Of a DNA stretch of 64,000 nt, positions 53,301 to 63,867 are shown one piece after another. Numbering within the stretch: position 1 is the first letter of the stretch; each line of letters begins with the position of its first letter. The stretch covers positions 310,001 through 374,000 of the forward strand of contig NZ_JADOBI010000002.1 of assembly GCF_015644585.1 (NCBI RefSeq). The letters run 5' to 3'. Under the pieces are notes generated by a model. It was given only the letters and a program-made list of their open reading frames with translations, ran no database searches and was not told where the DNA came from. Origin of the DNA: Rahnella laticis (GTDB lineage Bacteria > Pseudomonadota > Gammaproteobacteria > Enterobacterales > Enterobacteriaceae). A program made the translations under genes and the position numbers.

Positions 53301-56300
53301 TAATTCTCTCGACAGCCAGGGGCTCATCGGGTCGCAAAAAGCACTGGCATTGCAGGTTGCAGACCAGCTGACGGTCGGTGAACAGGGTTCTTTGTTTGCC
53401 GGTGACCAGTTGACTCTTGGCGGCGGTCAGATGACCGTGAACGGCGCGCTGACCGGTAAAAGCGGTCTTTCCGTCGGTGCAGATTCCCTGAGCGCCGGAC
53501 AAAATGCGCTGATCACCAGCCTGGGTGATATTCAGCTCGCCGCCGGGCAGCAGTCGCTTAACGGCCAGATTTCAACGGCAGGCAATGTAGATCTTAACGC
53601 CACGGATCTTTCCGTCGGCGCATCGGGCAGTATCCACAGCGACAAAGATGTATCTCTGACGGCAGGCCACGCTTCCACGATCGCCGGTGCGCTGGACGGG
53701 AACACGCTGGAGGCCAGCGGCGGCGCATTGCAGGTTACCGGCAGCGGTTCGCTGGTGTCGGTCAGTGATATGCAGTTATCCGCGCAGCAGCAACAGCTCG
53801 ACGGCGTCACCAGTGCGGGCAACAATCTCTCAATAACCGCTGACCAGCTCAACGCCGCGCAGGGCGGTAAAACGTCCGCGCAGAACGACATCATTTCGAA
53901 TATAGCACATGGCGGTCAGTGGTCGGGCAGCCTGATTGCCGGCCGTGACCTGAACTTCACCTCGGGGGATTTCAGCAACGCAGGCACACTCGCCGCCAAC
54001 CGTAACGGGCAGTTCAGCTTCGGCACGCTGACCAACAACGGCCTTTTACAGTCACTGGGCACGCAGCAGCTTAACGGCGACACCTTCAACAACAACGGCA
54101 CGGCGCAGTCCGGCGGTGACCAGACCTTTACCCTGAATCAGCTCAATAATCAGGGGCTGACCGGGACAAATGGCGATCTGACGCTGAATGTCCGTGACGG
54201 TGTCGTGAACGGGGACTCCGGCACATTGCTGGCCGACGGCAAACTGACGTTAAAAGCTGCACAGGCGGATCTGGGTGGCACGCTCACCGGTACGCAGGGC
54301 GCAGATCTCACGGCGGATACACTGACCAGCCATGCGGGTTCGGTGCAAACCAGTCAGGGCAATGTCAATCTCAGTGCGGGCACCGCCAGCCTGAACGGTT
54401 TCCTTTCTGCCGACGGCAGCATGGCGCTGAACACGCAACACCTGACCACGGGGAACGGCTCGCAAACGCAGGGCAAAAACGCACTGGGGATCAGTGCGTC
54501 TGAAGGCGCTGAGTTGGGCGGCAAACTGGTGACCCCGGGCGCGCTGACGATCCGGGCCGGAACCTTATCCAATACCGCCACACTCGGCGCTGATCATGTC
54601 GATGTCAGCGCGACGACGCTGACGAACAGCGGCGCGATCACGGCGGACGACAGCCTGCATCTTAATGCCGGAACCCTGCATCAGCAGGGCAGCCTGAGCG
54701 CGCAGAACCTGATGAACCTCGAAGGCAATACGCTGGACAATCAGGGCAGTATTTCCGCGGGCGATCTGGGTATTCATGCCAAAACCAGCCTGACCAACCA
54801 GAGCAACGGGGTGATCTCGGCGGGCAATGGCCTGACCGTAGATGCACCGACATTCATTAACAACGGTACGCTGGCGGCGAAAACCGTTGGCGTGAATGCC
54901 AGCGGTATCAGCAACACCGGTCTGGTGCAGGGAAACGGGGGTACCACGCTGACGGCCAGCACGCTCAATAACGGCGCGCAGGGACAGGTGATTTCAGGCG
55001 GCACGCTCACTGTGAATGCTGCCGGGACACAAAATCAGGGCCGGTTGCAAGGCAGCCAGCTGAACCTGACCGGTAATACTCTGAACAACGGCGGGACGGC
55101 GCTGGGCACGAATGGCCTGAAAGCGCAGATGCAGGGCGATCTGACGAATACAGGTAGCCTGCTTTCCTCCGGCGATGCCACGGTGAACGCCGCGACGCTG
55201 GAAAACAACGGTCAGCTGCTCAGCGATAAAAACGCGACAGTTACCGCTTCTCATATCACCAATCAGGGACAAATTCAGGGCGATACGCTCGCCGTGACCG
55301 CCGGTTCGGCCGATAACAGCGGCAACCTGATTGGCCTGAAAAGCCTGACGGCACAACTTCAGCAAGATCTCACCAATGCCACGTCCGGCAAAATGCTGAC
55401 GCAGGGCGCGCTCACTGTCACGGCCGGACACGTCACCAATAACGGCAGCTGGCAGGCCGGTAGCGCGGATTTACACGCCAGCCAGTTAGATCTCAACGGT
55501 GCCATCCAGACCGCAACAAAAGCCAGTCTCATTCTGACCGGCGCGCTGAATACGCAGGCGCAGGGGAAAATTGTCTCCACCGGGCTCGCTGTCTTGCAGG
55601 CCGCCAGCCTCAATAATCAGGGGAACTGGTCGGCGGATAATCTCAGCCTGACAGGCGGATCGCTCACCAGCAACGGCGGGATCAGCGGCGTCAGCGCACT
55701 GGCGACCACGCTCAGCGGTCAGCTACAGATTCAGCAGGGCGGAACATTACTCAGCGGCGGCACAAGTACGCTGAACGCAGGGAACATCACTAACAGCGGT
55801 AATATTCAGGCCGGGAATCTGGCGCTGACGACCGGCAGCATTTCGAACGGCGGACAGCTACAGGGCCAGCAAAGCCTGCAGGGCACGGTACAAAACGGCA
55901 TCACTAACCTCAGCGGCGGCACGCTGCGCAGCCAGGGGACGTTGGATTTAGGCGCGCAGTCGCTGCTCAATCAGGGGCAGTTGCAGGGCGATGGCGCCAG
56001 CCATCTCACGCTTTCCGATAACCTGAATAATCAGGGCACCTTGCTGACCGGCGGCCGCCTGACGGTGTCTGCCCCCACGCTGACGAATACGGGTCTTTTG
56101 CAGGCGCAGGGGCTGACGATGACCGGCGGAACGCTGAACAACAGCGGCACGCTGACCGGGCAGGGCGACAGTACGGTAAACGTGTCGCAGGTGACCAATC
56201 AGGGGCAACTTCAGGGTGACCGTTTGCAACTGACCGGGAACGCCTTGCACAACACCGGCACCGTTCTGGGCAGCCAGACGCTGGGGCTTAACGTACAGAA

Positions 56301-59300
56301 CGCCGACAATCAGGCGGGCGGTAAACTTTACAGCGCCGGCAATCTGACGCTGGTGACACCGTCACTTAACCAGTCCGGCAGCCTGCTGGCACTGGGTGAT
56401 ATGACGCTGCAACTCGGGTCGGGATTCACCCAGACCGGAACGCTGGCGGCGGGGCAAAACCTGAATCTGAGCACGCAGGGCGATCTGAGCGTACTCGGCA
56501 CCTTGCAGGGAAACGGTATTCAGCTCAGCTCTGCGGGTAACTTCGTCAACAACGGCCAGCTGCGCGGAGGCAGCGGTACGGTGGGCGTGGATGCGAACAA
56601 CATCACGCTCAATGGCAGCGGCAGCGTGCAGTCCGGCGGTGATATCCGCCTCGCCAGCCGCGGCGTGCTGAACAACAGCGGTTTTGTCGGTGGCGCAGGC
56701 AACGTCGTGATGTCCGCAGCGGGTCAGCTGGCCAACAGTGCGCTGCTGTATGCCGGTAACAACATGCAGTTGCTGGCCGACAGTATCCATAACAACTATG
56801 GCGATATTCTGGCGGGCAACAGCCTGTGGATGCAGCGGGATGCAGCGGGTAATGCCAACAGTGAAGTGGTCAATACCTCGGGGGATATTGAAACCACCAA
56901 CGGCGATATCACCATCAATACCGGGCACCTGCTGAACCAGCGTGATGGGCTGAGTGTTTCCACATCCTCTCAGACACCAGTAGACGGCCCTAAATGGTTA
57001 GGACAAAGCTCCGTAACTCTTAAATTAGGTGATCTAGACGTAAGCGATCTCGGTTATTACACCAAATCAGTCAGAACTGGCGGAAGTATGGGCCAGGGGA
57101 ACGGGTCAGTTGACGACCATTATTACCTTGCACCAAAAGCGACAGCTGTTGAGAAGAGATATTTGGTGGCTTCCACAACGGTGACTGCAAGCTCAAACGG
57201 TGGGGCGGGACGTATTGCTTCAAACGGCAATTTAAATGTTTCTGCAAATAAGCTGGATAATATTTCCAGTAATGTTTTAGCTGGGGGAAATATCTCCCTG
57301 TCAGGAAGTTCTCTAAATAACCAGTCTTATGAAAATGGTGTTCAAAATGAGTATCTGACTTATAAATATACTGGGAATACAGCTACTCAAAGTTTTAGTA
57401 AAAACCATGGTCTGGATTATTTTGATCCTGACTGTGGCAACTGTTATTACGTGGATGCTGATACAAATACTGAAGTTACCTATAACTTAGCTAATGGCCC
57501 GACTTACGAAACTCTCAGCACCGGCGAAGGCCTCCGCTCTGTCATTCAGGCGGGTGGCGCGGTCAACGCCAGTTTCAGCAACAACATCAGCAACACCACC
57601 ATGACCGCCAATACGGGTGGTTTATCACACGCCATCAGCGCACCGGGAATAAGCGGCACATCAGGCCTGCAACAGGTCGGTGGCGTGCAAAGTCAGCAAC
57701 TGGCGGCGGGTAAAAACCTGACTGTCGGATCTGTGCAATGGACTGATTCCGTCAGCAATGCTTTGCAGCAAATCGGCAACCGGGGCGCAGCGCTGGCCGA
57801 TTACCCGTTGCCGACCGGCAATAATGGCCTGTTTGTGGCGAGTCAGGATCCGTCCAGCCCGTACCTGATCACCACAAATCCGCAACTTGGCAGCATTGGC
57901 AAAACAGATCCCTCGCTGTTTAACGGCCTGAATGACTATCTTTCACGCCCGACATCCCCGGTTTCAGTGGTTAATCAGCAGAGCGTTCAAAGCAGCGGTG
58001 GGTTGAGTTTTGTTTCTGCGGGCTCACCAGGTTCACTGCCAGCCTTGTCTTCTTCATCCACACTGGGGTTCGCGCAGACCTCAGCGACCGGGGCCACATT
58101 TGTCACTGCCGCAGGTTCCGTCCCAGCGCAGGGCACGGTGGTGACTCGCGTCGTTCAGCCGGGCACGCCCTCCAGTCCGCGCATTGAAACCGCGCCGGTC
58201 TATACCGACGAAAGCAAATTCATCGGCTCGGCCTACTTTATGAATCGGCTGAACCTGACGCCGGATTACGACTACAAATTCCTCGGCGATGCGGCATTTG
58301 ATACCCGCTACGTCAGCAATGCGGTTCTCAGCCAGACCGGTAACCGTTACGTCGGCGGTACCGGTTCTGACCTGGCGCAGATGCAGTATCTGATCGACAA
58401 CGCGGCTGAGCAGCAGGCCGGGCTGGGCCTGCAACTGGGCGTCAGTTTGTCGCCGGAACAGGTCGCGGCGCTGACCAAAAGTATCGTCTGGTGGGAGAAA
58501 ACCACCGTCAACGGCCAGACCGTTCTTGCCCCAAAACTGTATCTCTCAGCAAATGACACGAATGCCGTCACCGGCAGCGTGATTTCCGGGAATACCGTCA
58601 ATCTCGACGCGGGTCATATCGTCAACGCCGGCAGTACGCTGCAGGCGCAAACGCAGCTGGCGGCGAAAAGCAACAGCTCACTGGATAACCTGAACGCGGG
58701 GCTGATTACATCCAACGGCAGCCTGCAGCTGAGCGCGCTGGGGGATATCAATAACATCGGTTCCTCGATTGCCGGACAAACTGTCGCACTGGCTTCGGTC
58801 AGCGGCGACATCAATAACGTCACGCAGGCACAGCAGTGGAATGCTGCGCCGACCGCCAGCAAAAGCAAAACGTCGCAGCTGACGTTCAGTGATACCCAGA
58901 CCGGTGATGTCGCCGGCATTTCGGCCACCGGCGGGCTTGCGCTGACGGCCGGTAACAGCATCAACAACACCGGAGCAAAACTTAGCGCGGGCAGCGAGTT
59001 GCAGCTGGTCGCGCTCAACGATATCAACATCACCGGCAATGCGCTGAGCACCAGCAAATCGACGGCGAAAACGAGCGCGCAGACCACTGGCAGCCAGGCC
59101 AGTGAAGTCAGCGCGGGCGGTAATCTGCAGGCCAGCGCCGGTAACAACCTGACGGTTGCAGGCAGTGCCGTAACAGCCAAAGGCGACGCCACGCTGGCGG
59201 CGGTGAATGACATCAATCTCGACGCGATGGACAAAAGCAGCCATCAGACCAGCGGTAAAAACCGGACCGATGATAACAACGCCACACGCACGGTCGTGAG

Positions 59301-62300
59301 CAGCGGCGGTGACCTGACGCTCAGCGCAGGCCGGGATCTGAACTCGCAGGCGGCGCAACTGACCGCCGACCTTAACGCCTCACTCAGCGCGGGTCGCGAC
59401 GTCAACCTGAACGCCCAGCAGACCAGCACCTACAGCGAAACCCACGGCAATAAAAGCGTGAGTATCCGTGAAAATGTCGGGCAGGAAGGGACGGCGGTTT
59501 CCAGCGGCGGGAGTACGACCATTTCCGCCGGACGTGACATTACGACACAAGCTGCGCAAGTCCAGGCCACCGGTGACCTGGCCCTGAACGCCGGGCGTGA
59601 CGTCAATATCACCACCGCACAGGAAAGTGAATACAGCTACGACGAAAAGACCAAAACCAAGAAACATCTCTTCTCCAGCACCACCACGCACACCGTCAAA
59701 GAGGACTATTCCACCACGGAAAAAGCCTCGCAGCTCAGTGGCGACAAGGTATCCATTGTTGCCGGGCAGGACCTGACGGTTAAAGGCTCATCGGTGGTCG
59801 GTGACGGGGATGTGACGCTGAAGGCGGGGAAAGACCTGAATATCGCAGCCGCTACAGAGGAGCAATCCAGTTATCGCCTGAGTGAGAGCAAAACCAGCGG
59901 GATGTTCAGCGGCGGGGGCTTTGGTGTGACGTTCGGCAGTAAATCGTCCCGCCAGCAAATCAATCAGGACGGCACGACGCAAAGTCAAAGCAGCAGTGCG
60001 GTCGGCAGCACCGGCGGCAACGTGAACATGATCGCCGGTGAGAAAGCACATATCGGTGGCTCGGACGTTATCGCTAAAAATGACGTCAACATCGTCGGCG
60101 GCTCGGTCACGATTGACCCGGGCAACGACATGCTGACCCGCAAACAAATATATGAACAGAAGCAAAGCGGCGTGACGTTGTCGTTATCGAGCCCGGTGAC
60201 GGATGCTTTGCTAACTATTGGTAAAGATATCAGCCAGTCGGGTGACTCCGGCGATAACCGGTTAAAAGCGTTGTATGGAATGGCTGCCGTACAAGACGGG
60301 TGGGCTGCCGCACAGGATGACAAGGTCGCCAGTCAGCTCACCGCGTTAAAAAATGGGGATGTCAGTGCCAGTGTGACTCTCCAGGTAAATATCGGGGCCA
60401 GTAAAAGCAAGAACACGTCCGAGCAGGTGAGTAACCAGGTCAGCGGTAGCACCGTCAGCGGCGGACGTAACGTGGCGATTGTCGCAACCGGTGCCAACGG
60501 GCAGGCCGGGGATGTCAGTATCACCGGCAGTGGCGTGACGGGGAATAAGGTCACGCTGGCCGCGCAGAATGATTTACTGCTCCAGGCTGCCAGCAATAAC
60601 AGCAAGCAAACCGGCAGCAACAGCGCCAGTGGCTGGAGTGCCGGTGCACATATTTCATTCGGTCAGGAAACCGGTATCGGTGTGCAGGCCAGCGGTTATA
60701 TGGCGAAAGGCTCGGAAAAAGGCAATACCACAGATTATGTCAATACGCGTATCAACGGGCAGGAGGCAGTCACCCTCAGCAGCGGCAACGACACGACGGT
60801 GAGTGGTGCGCAGGTGATGGGCGACAAAATCACCGCCGATGTCGGGCGAAATCTGACCATTAGCAGCCTGCAGGATATTGATGACTACTCCAGCAAACAA
60901 CAGAGCGTCAGCGGAGGTTTCAGCTTTACCTTCGGCACCATGAATGGTTCGGCCTCCCTGAGCATGAGTAAGTCTAAAACTCAAAGCGAATATGCCAGCG
61001 TGGGTGATCAGAGCGGGCTGTTTGCGGGTAATCAGGGGTATGACATCTACGTCGGTGACCATACGCAGCTGAACGGCGCGGTGATTGCCTCGACGGCGGA
61101 TGCGGTGAGTAACAGCCTCAATACCGGCACGCTGGGCTGGGAGGATATTCAGAACAAAGCGGACTACAAAGCCAGCAGTGTGGGTCTAACGGCCAGCGCT
61201 GCAACGAATAAAATTACGAATAGTGACGGTTCGACTAAGCAGATATACGGTATAACGCCCCCTGTTGCATTACCGGCTATCACATCTGGAAGTAGCTCTG
61301 GCACGACGCAGTCAGCTGTCGCTACAGGAACAATTACTGTTAGGGACAGCATCCATCAGACGCAGGATGTAAGCACCCTGAACCGCAATACTGATGATGC
61401 AAATAATCATATTGATAAAATTTTTGACCCTCAGACCTTTGCACGACAACAAGAACTTGAGGCAGTGTTTGGCCGGGTCGCGAATCAGGCCGCTGGTGAC
61501 TTAGGTAATGCTATGGGGTGGGCCGAAGGTAGTCCGGAGAAAATGGCAATCCATGCGGCCATTGGTGCAATGCAGTCAAGTCTGGGAAGTGGGAGTGCGT
61601 TAGCTGGCGGATTGACAGGATTGAGCAGTGAGGCAGTTGCTACGGGTGTAGATAATTACCTCAAAAATCACACAACGCTGACGACCTCAGAGAGGGGAGC
61701 AATAACGCAATGGGCGGCATTAATCAGTGGTACAGCCATCGGGGGGGTTGTCGGAGGAACCAATGGCGCGTCGGATGGGGCGAACGTTTCTTACAGTTCA
61801 GTAACTTATAACTATCTTACGCATGATGAAGTTGCACGCCGGAATTTGATTCAAACCCAACTGTCCAGTACCACACTGAGTGCAGACGAAAGGGCGGACC
61901 TTGAACAACAGTTGTCGGATATCAATGAGTTAGATATTTCCCGAGATTTGGCGATTTTAGATGCGTGTTCCCAAGGGAATAAGAACAGTTCGGCGTGTTC
62001 TTCGCTACTGCAACCGGCCTGGGATGCCATGACTGGCTGGAATAGCGGACCAAACTGGATGGGCACTTACAATAGTATTTTCCCAAATGACGCACAGAAT
62101 ATGGCGAATATTCTGCAGGGTCTGGATCCTGCAAGTGTCATGCGCGATAGCGCGATCACGGCTTCTATGAATACGTATAACGCGGCACATCCAACTAATC
62201 AGAAGAATTGGGGGCAGGTTGCCAATAGCTATGATATCGCAATGGCGTTGCAGTCGGTCGGCAGTGTTGTGGGGGGGCTGATAGGCAGCGGCGGGGTTAA

Positions 62301-62931
62301 TGAAGGTTTGAAGTCCAATGTATCAGGCAGTAGTTACGCTGATATCATAAATAAGAATATTGCAGACAGTCAGGCGGCAAGGGCTTCTTCAAACTTTAGC
62401 AAGTACTTGGCTGCTGAGCAGCAGGTTCTTGAAACACTATCTTCTCGCAATGTACCTGATATGTCATTACAAGATATTCAGGCATCACTGACAGCTCAAA
62501 TTGCAGATTTACGGGCTACTCTACCCGGAAACGCTAAAAATGGTGGAAATATGGGGGTTGCTGAGATTAATATCCCTGGCATGCCAAATATCATGGCTGC
62601 ATCTAGCCGAATCAATGAACCAACGCCAGAACAACAAACTTTGGGTTTTGTCGGTCTTATACCCGAGACATTTGAGAGTTCCACAGTCCCTACATCAGGA
62701 AAGAATCCGTATCCGTTGCTAAGAAATGTCGATTCTGAAGCGAAAATCTTAAATAATCTTGCGAATATGCTTGGGGATAATACAACAGTGAGTGGTACCA
62801 TAAATCTTCTGACAGAGAGGGCACCTTGTGCAAGTTGTTCTAATGTTATTGAACAATTTCAACTTAAATATCCTAATATTAAAGTAAATATTTTGGATGG
62901 TGGCGGTGTTATTAATCCTGCTAAAAAATAG
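50308..62931 (+). CDS. cdiA: CdiA-like giant contact-dependent toxin/adhesin with deaminase-like C-terminus
   Basis: A 4207-residue two-partner secretion effector. Order: extended signal region (residues 1-35, cut near PAFA/AGVT); TPS domain (about 36-290) with [20 protein letters not shown] and [20 protein letters not shown]; a long filament of FHA-1 repeats; an AT-rich block (about 2215-2410) that may be the receptor-binding domain; FHA-2 repeats to about 3650; a pretoxin region with a Cys pair; and a C-terminal toxin of about 130 residues with DSE (4142-4144) and PCASC (Cys 4174 and 4177), the zinc-deaminase signature. I chose the ATG at 50308 because GAAGGAA lies 8 nt before it. No VENN motif is present. 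An immunity gene follows after 8 nt. Confidence 0.88.
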   Translation: MKAVKEQPVALWRKALAYGLMGWLVWQPVVPAFAAGVTVAEGNTRTDQAGNGVPVVNIATPNQAGISHNKYTEFNVGQQGLILNNATGKLTQTQLGGLIQNNPNLAAGQEAKGIINEVVSSNPSQLNGYMEVAGKAANVMVANPYGITCNGCGFLNTPNASLTTGKPVLGADGSLQSLDVTQGAITVEGQGLDARQSDSFSLISRAAQINAGLYAKDLNVTLGANRVDAQGNAAPLSGAGVPSVAIDTGALGGMYANRIHLVSSDKGVGVNLGNLNASTGDMQIDTSGKLTLNNATATGKLTANAQEIALNGAQQSGGDMALNSKGQMAVQGSQVTSGGNMTLAAGQLTSGSAAKVSAAGNVSAAAGNAGQWQGSLMAGKDLSLSAGDLTNNGLIAASDNANLTTQHLINSGTLQAQTQSVQATTLDNSGVIQAKGVQQIHASSLSTTGGSTISSAGNLSLDADSATIAGLVSSDNQLTGRFGQLATLAGSQIQSGTDADVQASGVTTLGGNLRAGRDLLLSSSSLNSVSGAQVYAVGNVQATAGNNGVWGGSLTAGGNLGMNAADMTNNGTLAAGADTAITTQKLTNRGLIQAQGKQTLIATALTNNGKLQSGGTQQIDASTLNNQGMIGSLQGLNFQIAGPMTVGKTGSLLAGDQLNIDSGQLTADGILTGTHGLTLTTGALKTGSAAVITSQGDIGLTSHSVENAGLINAGGNTTLTTQDLSNTGTLQAQGDQTLQSVSLDNNGTIQTKGTHYITADLLSNNGAIGAGKTLQLQAKQILSQGADGTIDATGALAINAAQAQMAGHVTGHEDSQLDFGSLTTAANSTISGQGSLSLNAGSAQLGGVISGDNQLTGHFGQLITAAGSQIQSGSDADIQASDYAMLDGNIRAGQNLQLGSGSLNSASGAQVYATGNVQISAGDNGIWNGGLTAGGDLALNAAGLTNNGTLAASGNTNFATQKLNNNGLMQALGSQTLNATDLSNTGKIQSGGTQNITANSLDSQGLIGSQKALALQVADQLTVGEQGSLFAGDQLTLGGGQMTVNGALTGKSGLSVGADSLSAGQNALITSLGDIQLAAGQQSLNGQISTAGNVDLNATDLSVGASGSIHSDKDVSLTAGHASTIAGALDGNTLEASGGALQVTGSGSLVSVSDMQLSAQQQQLDGVTSAGNNLSITADQLNAAQGGKTSAQNDIISNIAHGGQWSGSLIAGRDLNFTSGDFSNAGTLAANRNGQFSFGTLTNNGLLQSLGTQQLNGDTFNNNGTAQSGGDQTFTLNQLNNQGLTGTNGDLTLNVRDGVVNGDSGTLLADGKLTLKAAQADLGGTLTGTQGADLTADTLTSHAGSVQTSQGNVNLSAGTASLNGFLSADGSMALNTQHLTTGNGSQTQGKNALGISASEGAELGGKLVTPGALTIRAGTLSNTATLGADHVDVSATTLTNSGAITADDSLHLNAGTLHQQGSLSAQNLMNLEGNTLDNQGSISAGDLGIHAKTSLTNQSNGVISAGNGLTVDAPTFINNGTLAAKTVGVNASGISNTGLVQGNGGTTLTASTLNNGAQGQVISGGTLTVNAAGTQNQGRLQGSQLNLTGNTLNNGGTALGTNGLKAQMQGDLTNTGSLLSSGDATVNAATLENNGQLLSDKNATVTASHITNQGQIQGDTLAVTAGSADNSGNLIGLKSLTAQLQQDLTNATSGKMLTQGALTVTAGHVTNNGSWQAGSADLHASQLDLNGAIQTATKASLILTGALNTQAQGKIVSTGLAVLQAASLNNQGNWSADNLSLTGGSLTSNGGISGVSALATTLSGQLQIQQGGTLLSGGTSTLNAGNITNSGNIQAGNLALTTGSISNGGQLQGQQSLQGTVQNGITNLSGGTLRSQGTLDLGAQSLLNQGQLQGDGASHLTLSDNLNNQGTLLTGGRLTVSAPTLTNTGLLQAQGLTMTGGTLNNSGTLTGQGDSTVNVSQVTNQGQLQGDRLQLTGNALHNTGTVLGSQTLGLNVQNADNQAGGKLYSAGNLTLVTPSLNQSGSLLALGDMTLQLGSGFTQTGTLAAGQNLNLSTQGDLSVLGTLQGNGIQLSSAGNFVNNGQLRGGSGTVGVDANNITLNGSGSVQSGGDIRLASRGVLNNSGFVGGAGNVVMSAAGQLANSALLYAGNNMQLLADSIHNNYGDILAGNSLWMQRDAAGNANSEVVNTSGDIETTNGDITINTGHLLNQRDGLSVSTSSQTPVDGPKWLGQSSVTLKLGDLDVSDLGYYTKSVRTGGSMGQGNGSVDDHYYLAPKATAVEKRYLVASTTVTASSNGGAGRIASNGNLNVSANKLDNISSNVLAGGNISLSGSSLNNQSYENGVQNEYLTYKYTGNTATQSFSKNHGLDYFDPDCGNCYYVDADTNTEVTYNLANGPTYETLSTGEGLRSVIQAGGAVNASFSNNISNTTMTANTGGLSHAISAPGISGTSGLQQVGGVQSQQLAAGKNLTVGSVQWTDSVSNALQQIGNRGAALADYPLPTGNNGLFVASQDPSSPYLITTNPQLGSIGKTDPSLFNGLNDYLSRPTSPVSVVNQQSVQSSGGLSFVSAGSPGSLPALSSSSTLGFAQTSATGATFVTAAGSVPAQGTVVTRVVQPGTPSSPRIETAPVYTDESKFIGSAYFMNRLNLTPDYDYKFLGDAAFDTRYVSNAVLSQTGNRYVGGTGSDLAQMQYLIDNAAEQQAGLGLQLGVSLSPEQVAALTKSIVWWEKTTVNGQTVLAPKLYLSANDTNAVTGSVISGNTVNLDAGHIVNAGSTLQAQTQLAAKSNSSLDNLNAGLITSNGSLQLSALGDINNIGSSIAGQTVALASVSGDINNVTQAQQWNAAPTASKSKTSQLTFSDTQTGDVAGISATGGLALTAGNSINNTGAKLSAGSELQLVALNDINITGNALSTSKSTAKTSAQTTGSQASEVSAGGNLQASAGNNLTVAGSAVTAKGDATLAAVNDINLDAMDKSSHQTSGKNRTDDNNATRTVVSSGGDLTLSAGRDLNSQAAQLTADLNASLSAGRDVNLNAQQTSTYSETHGNKSVSIRENVGQEGTAVSSGGSTTISAGRDITTQAAQVQATGDLALNAGRDVNITTAQESEYSYDEKTKTKKHLFSSTTTHTVKEDYSTTEKASQLSGDKVSIVAGQDLTVKGSSVVGDGDVTLKAGKDLNIAAATEEQSSYRLSESKTSGMFSGGGFGVTFGSKSSRQQINQDGTTQSQSSSAVGSTGGNVNMIAGEKAHIGGSDVIAKNDVNIVGGSVTIDPGNDMLTRKQIYEQKQSGVTLSLSSPVTDALLTIGKDISQSGDSGDNRLKALYGMAAVQDGWAAAQDDKVASQLTALKNGDVSASVTLQVNIGASKSKNTSEQVSNQVSGSTVSGGRNVAIVATGANGQAGDVSITGSGVTGNKVTLAAQNDLLLQAASNNSKQTGSNSASGWSAGAHISFGQETGIGVQASGYMAKGSEKGNTTDYVNTRINGQEAVTLSSGNDTTVSGAQVMGDKITADVGRNLTISSLQDIDDYSSKQQSVSGGFSFTFGTMNGSASLSMSKSKTQSEYASVGDQSGLFAGNQGYDIYVGDHTQLNGAVIASTADAVSNSLNTGTLGWEDIQNKADYKASSVGLTASAATNKITNSDGSTKQIYGITPPVALPAITSGSSSGTTQSAVATGTITVRDSIHQTQDVSTLNRNTDDANNHIDKIFDPQTFARQQELEAVFGRVANQAAGDLGNAMGWAEGSPEKMAIHAAIGAMQSSLGSGSALAGGLTGLSSEAVATGVDNYLKNHTTLTTSERGAITQWAALISGTAIGGVVGGTNGASDGANVSYSSVTYNYLTHDEVARRNLIQTQLSSTTLSADERADLEQQLSDINELDISRDLAILDACSQGNKNSSACSSLLQPAWDAMTGWNSGPNWMGTYNSIFPNDAQNMANILQGLDPASVMRDSAITASMNTYNAAHPTNQKNWGQVANSYDIAMALQSVGSVVGGLIGSGGVNEGLKSNVSGSSYADIINKNIADSQAARASSNFSKYLAAEQQVLETLSSRNVPDMSLQDIQASLTAQIADLRATLPGNAKNGGNMGVAEINIPGMPNIMAASSRINEPTPEQQTLGFVGLIPETFESSTVPTSGKNPYPLLRNVDSEAKILNNLANMLGDNTTVSGTINLLTERAPCASCSNVIEQFQLKYPNIKVNILDGGGVINPAKK
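51730..52430 (+). repeat. Large internal repeat in cdiA, unit A
   Basis: The protein segment starting [20 protein letters not shown] recurs 377 residues (1131 bp) later as [20 protein letters not shown], and similarity continues for about 230 residues in the same order (GAQVYA, GNVQ, SGGTQ, GDQL). These are diverged direct repeats of the FHA-1 filament. Confidence 0.8.
52861..53560 (+). repeat. Large internal repeat in cdiA, unit B
   Basis: Second copy of the 377-residue-period unit, including [20 protein letters not shown] against [20 protein letters not shown] in unit A. Weaker copies lie before (about 51310-51660) and after (about 53760-54400), so the filament grew by duplication of a super-repeat. 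Confidence 0.8.
56950..57520 (+). other. AT-rich block inside cdiA, candidate receptor-binding domain
   Basis: Between the FHA-1 and FHA-2 repeats, the base and codon use change sharply to AT-rich and the regular repeats stop. The encoded stretch has many Tyr ([42 protein letters not shown]) and a [11 protein letters not shown] segment with two Cys. In other CdiA proteins the receptor-binding domain lies at this place and is exchanged between strains. This match is inference from position and composition. Confidence 0.6.
62560..62931 (+). other. Deaminase-like toxin domain of CdiA
   Basis: This part of cdiA encodes about the last 123 residues, from [20 protein letters not shown] to the stop. 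The core is [20 protein letters not shown], then [20 protein letters not shown] and [18 protein letters not shown]. An acid-x-Glu motif followed about 30 residues later by PCxxC is the zinc-binding and catalytic pattern of cytidine-deaminase-fold toxins, and the second block resembles the BURPS668_1122 toxin-deaminase group. The target would be cytosine or adenine in nucleic acid or a nucleotide. Confidence 0.75.
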
Positions 62932-62939
62932 GTTATAAT

Positions 62940-63290
62940 ATGCTTAATGAAGAAAGAGTAACATATAACACACTGAAAGATTGGGCTTTGGAGTCCTACT
63001 TCGATTATAGCAGAGACTTGGCACTCAAGCGTGGAACGACGCATGAAGAAATTATTGGCTATGTCTCTTACACGTTTGAAGATGGTTTTGAACGGCTTAT
63101 TGAAAATCTTATGTGGCAAGTTATCCTTTTAGTGATTTCCGGAGGGTGGTACCCTGAGAGAAACAAAGTTATGCGGGCTGAAATAATAAATATTCTTTCT
63201 ACAAACAGTCTTGAGGATATGTTGATAAATGTTCCATCTGATGAACGAAAACTTTTTTTGCATGATCTGAAAATTCTTGAGTTTATCTAA
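62940..63290 (+). CDS. cdiI: Probable CdiI immunity protein for the deaminase toxin
   Basis: A 116-residue acidic, soluble, mostly helical protein encoded 8 nt after the cdiA stop, with TAGG about 8 nt before its ATG. Small size, place and AT-rich composition fit a cognate immunity protein that binds and blocks the CdiA C-terminal toxin in the producing cell. It contains FEDGFERLIENLMWQVILLV, a helical stretch that is not a clear membrane span. I recognise no specific immunity family. The assignment rests on context. Confidence 0.7.
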   Translation: MLNEERVTYNTLKDWALESYFDYSRDLALKRGTTHEEIIGYVSYTFEDGFERLIENLMWQVILLVISGGWYPERNKVMRAEIINILSTNSLEDMLINVPSDERKLFLHDLKILEFI

Positions 63291-63380
63291 TTTTTAATGG
63301 TTAATAATTATTAAAAGTTTTGTAAGCAAGCGTTTTAAGTCATGGGCTTTATATTTATTCAGTAAGTTATTTTTTCATAA

Positions 63381-63473
63381 AGACGGGTGGCCTATAATTT
63401 ACCAGATGGACGAGCAGCAAGTTGGAGTATTAGCGGCAACTTTATCGAATTTAGGGGCATGAAAAACAAATGA
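63381..63473 (+). pseudogene. C-terminal remnant of a displaced CdiA toxin
   Basis: An open stretch of 30 codons, from just after a TAA at 63378 to a TGA at 63471, has no start codon of its own. It reads NLPDGRAASWSISGNFIEFR and ends GMKNK. The pattern of a short tail with DGRxAxW and GNFxxF is common at the ends of polymorphic toxins. Its stop overlaps the ATG of the next gene (ATGA), as expected for a toxin coupled to its immunity gene. It is probably what is left of an older cdiA C-terminus. Confidence 0.55.
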
Positions 63474-63721
63474 ATGACTGTCTTGTATTTGAAAAAGTGG
63501 GTGATATTAATACTGAGTACCCATATTTAAATGTCTACATCTATGGGTGCAGCGATCCTTTTATGGAAATATCTATTTCGCATGAGAAAAATATACTATT
63601 CACATTATTTTTAGCGACAGATAACATTGTTCTGAGTAGTGAGCAATGGATTGAAATAAAATGCAAGTCTGATTTGTTTTTAAAGAAGACTCTGGCTGAT
63701 GAGGAGTTTGGAACATACTAA
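63470..63721 (+). CDS. Orphan immunity-like protein
   Basis: An 83-residue acidic soluble protein (YLNVYIYGCSDPFMEISISH in the middle, ending DEEFGTY). It begins inside the last codons of a toxin-like remnant, with a 4-nt overlap, so it is most likely the immunity protein of a displaced CdiA toxin. Keeping it would still protect the cell from siblings with the older toxin. I recognise no family. The C-terminus may be shortened, since a fragment near the window end carries a similar DNEVGTY sequence that continues further. Confidence 0.55.
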   Translation: MNDCLVFEKVGDINTEYPYLNVYIYGCSDPFMEISISHEKNILFTLFLATDNIVLSSEQWIEIKCKSDLFLKKTLADEEFGTY

Positions 63722-63743
63722 TAGTACCAATCACTGATTTTAG

Positions 63744-63851
63744 ATCAATAGATTTTATGTATCCCCCACAGATGGCGGTATTGCTGGAGCAGGATCAGGA
63801 TTTCCATTAACTTCAGTTTCAGTAAATGGTGGAATCATTACAAGACTGTGA
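63744..63851 (+). pseudogene. Second toxin-like C-terminal remnant
   Basis: A 35-codon open stretch between stops reads YVSPTDGGIAGAGSGFPLTS and ends VNGGIITRL before TGA. It has no start codon or ribosome-binding site. Its place, between one immunity-like gene and the start of another small gene, suggests the tail of another displaced CdiA C-terminus. The evidence is weaker than for the remnant at 63381. Confidence 0.35.
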
Positions 63852-63867
63852 TTGATTGGTGAGTGAT

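Noticed and set aside
50308-61200. Repeats in cdiA as a CRISPR array or as satellite DNA
   Set aside because: The repeats are long, diverged and in frame, and encode FHA beta-helix turns. They do not alternate with unique spacers of equal length.
48560-62931. A ShlBA-type haemolysin pair
   Set aside because: ShlA-type haemolysins are about 1600 residues and lack a C-terminal toxin with an immunity gene. This protein is 4207 residues with a deaminase-like end followed by a small gene.
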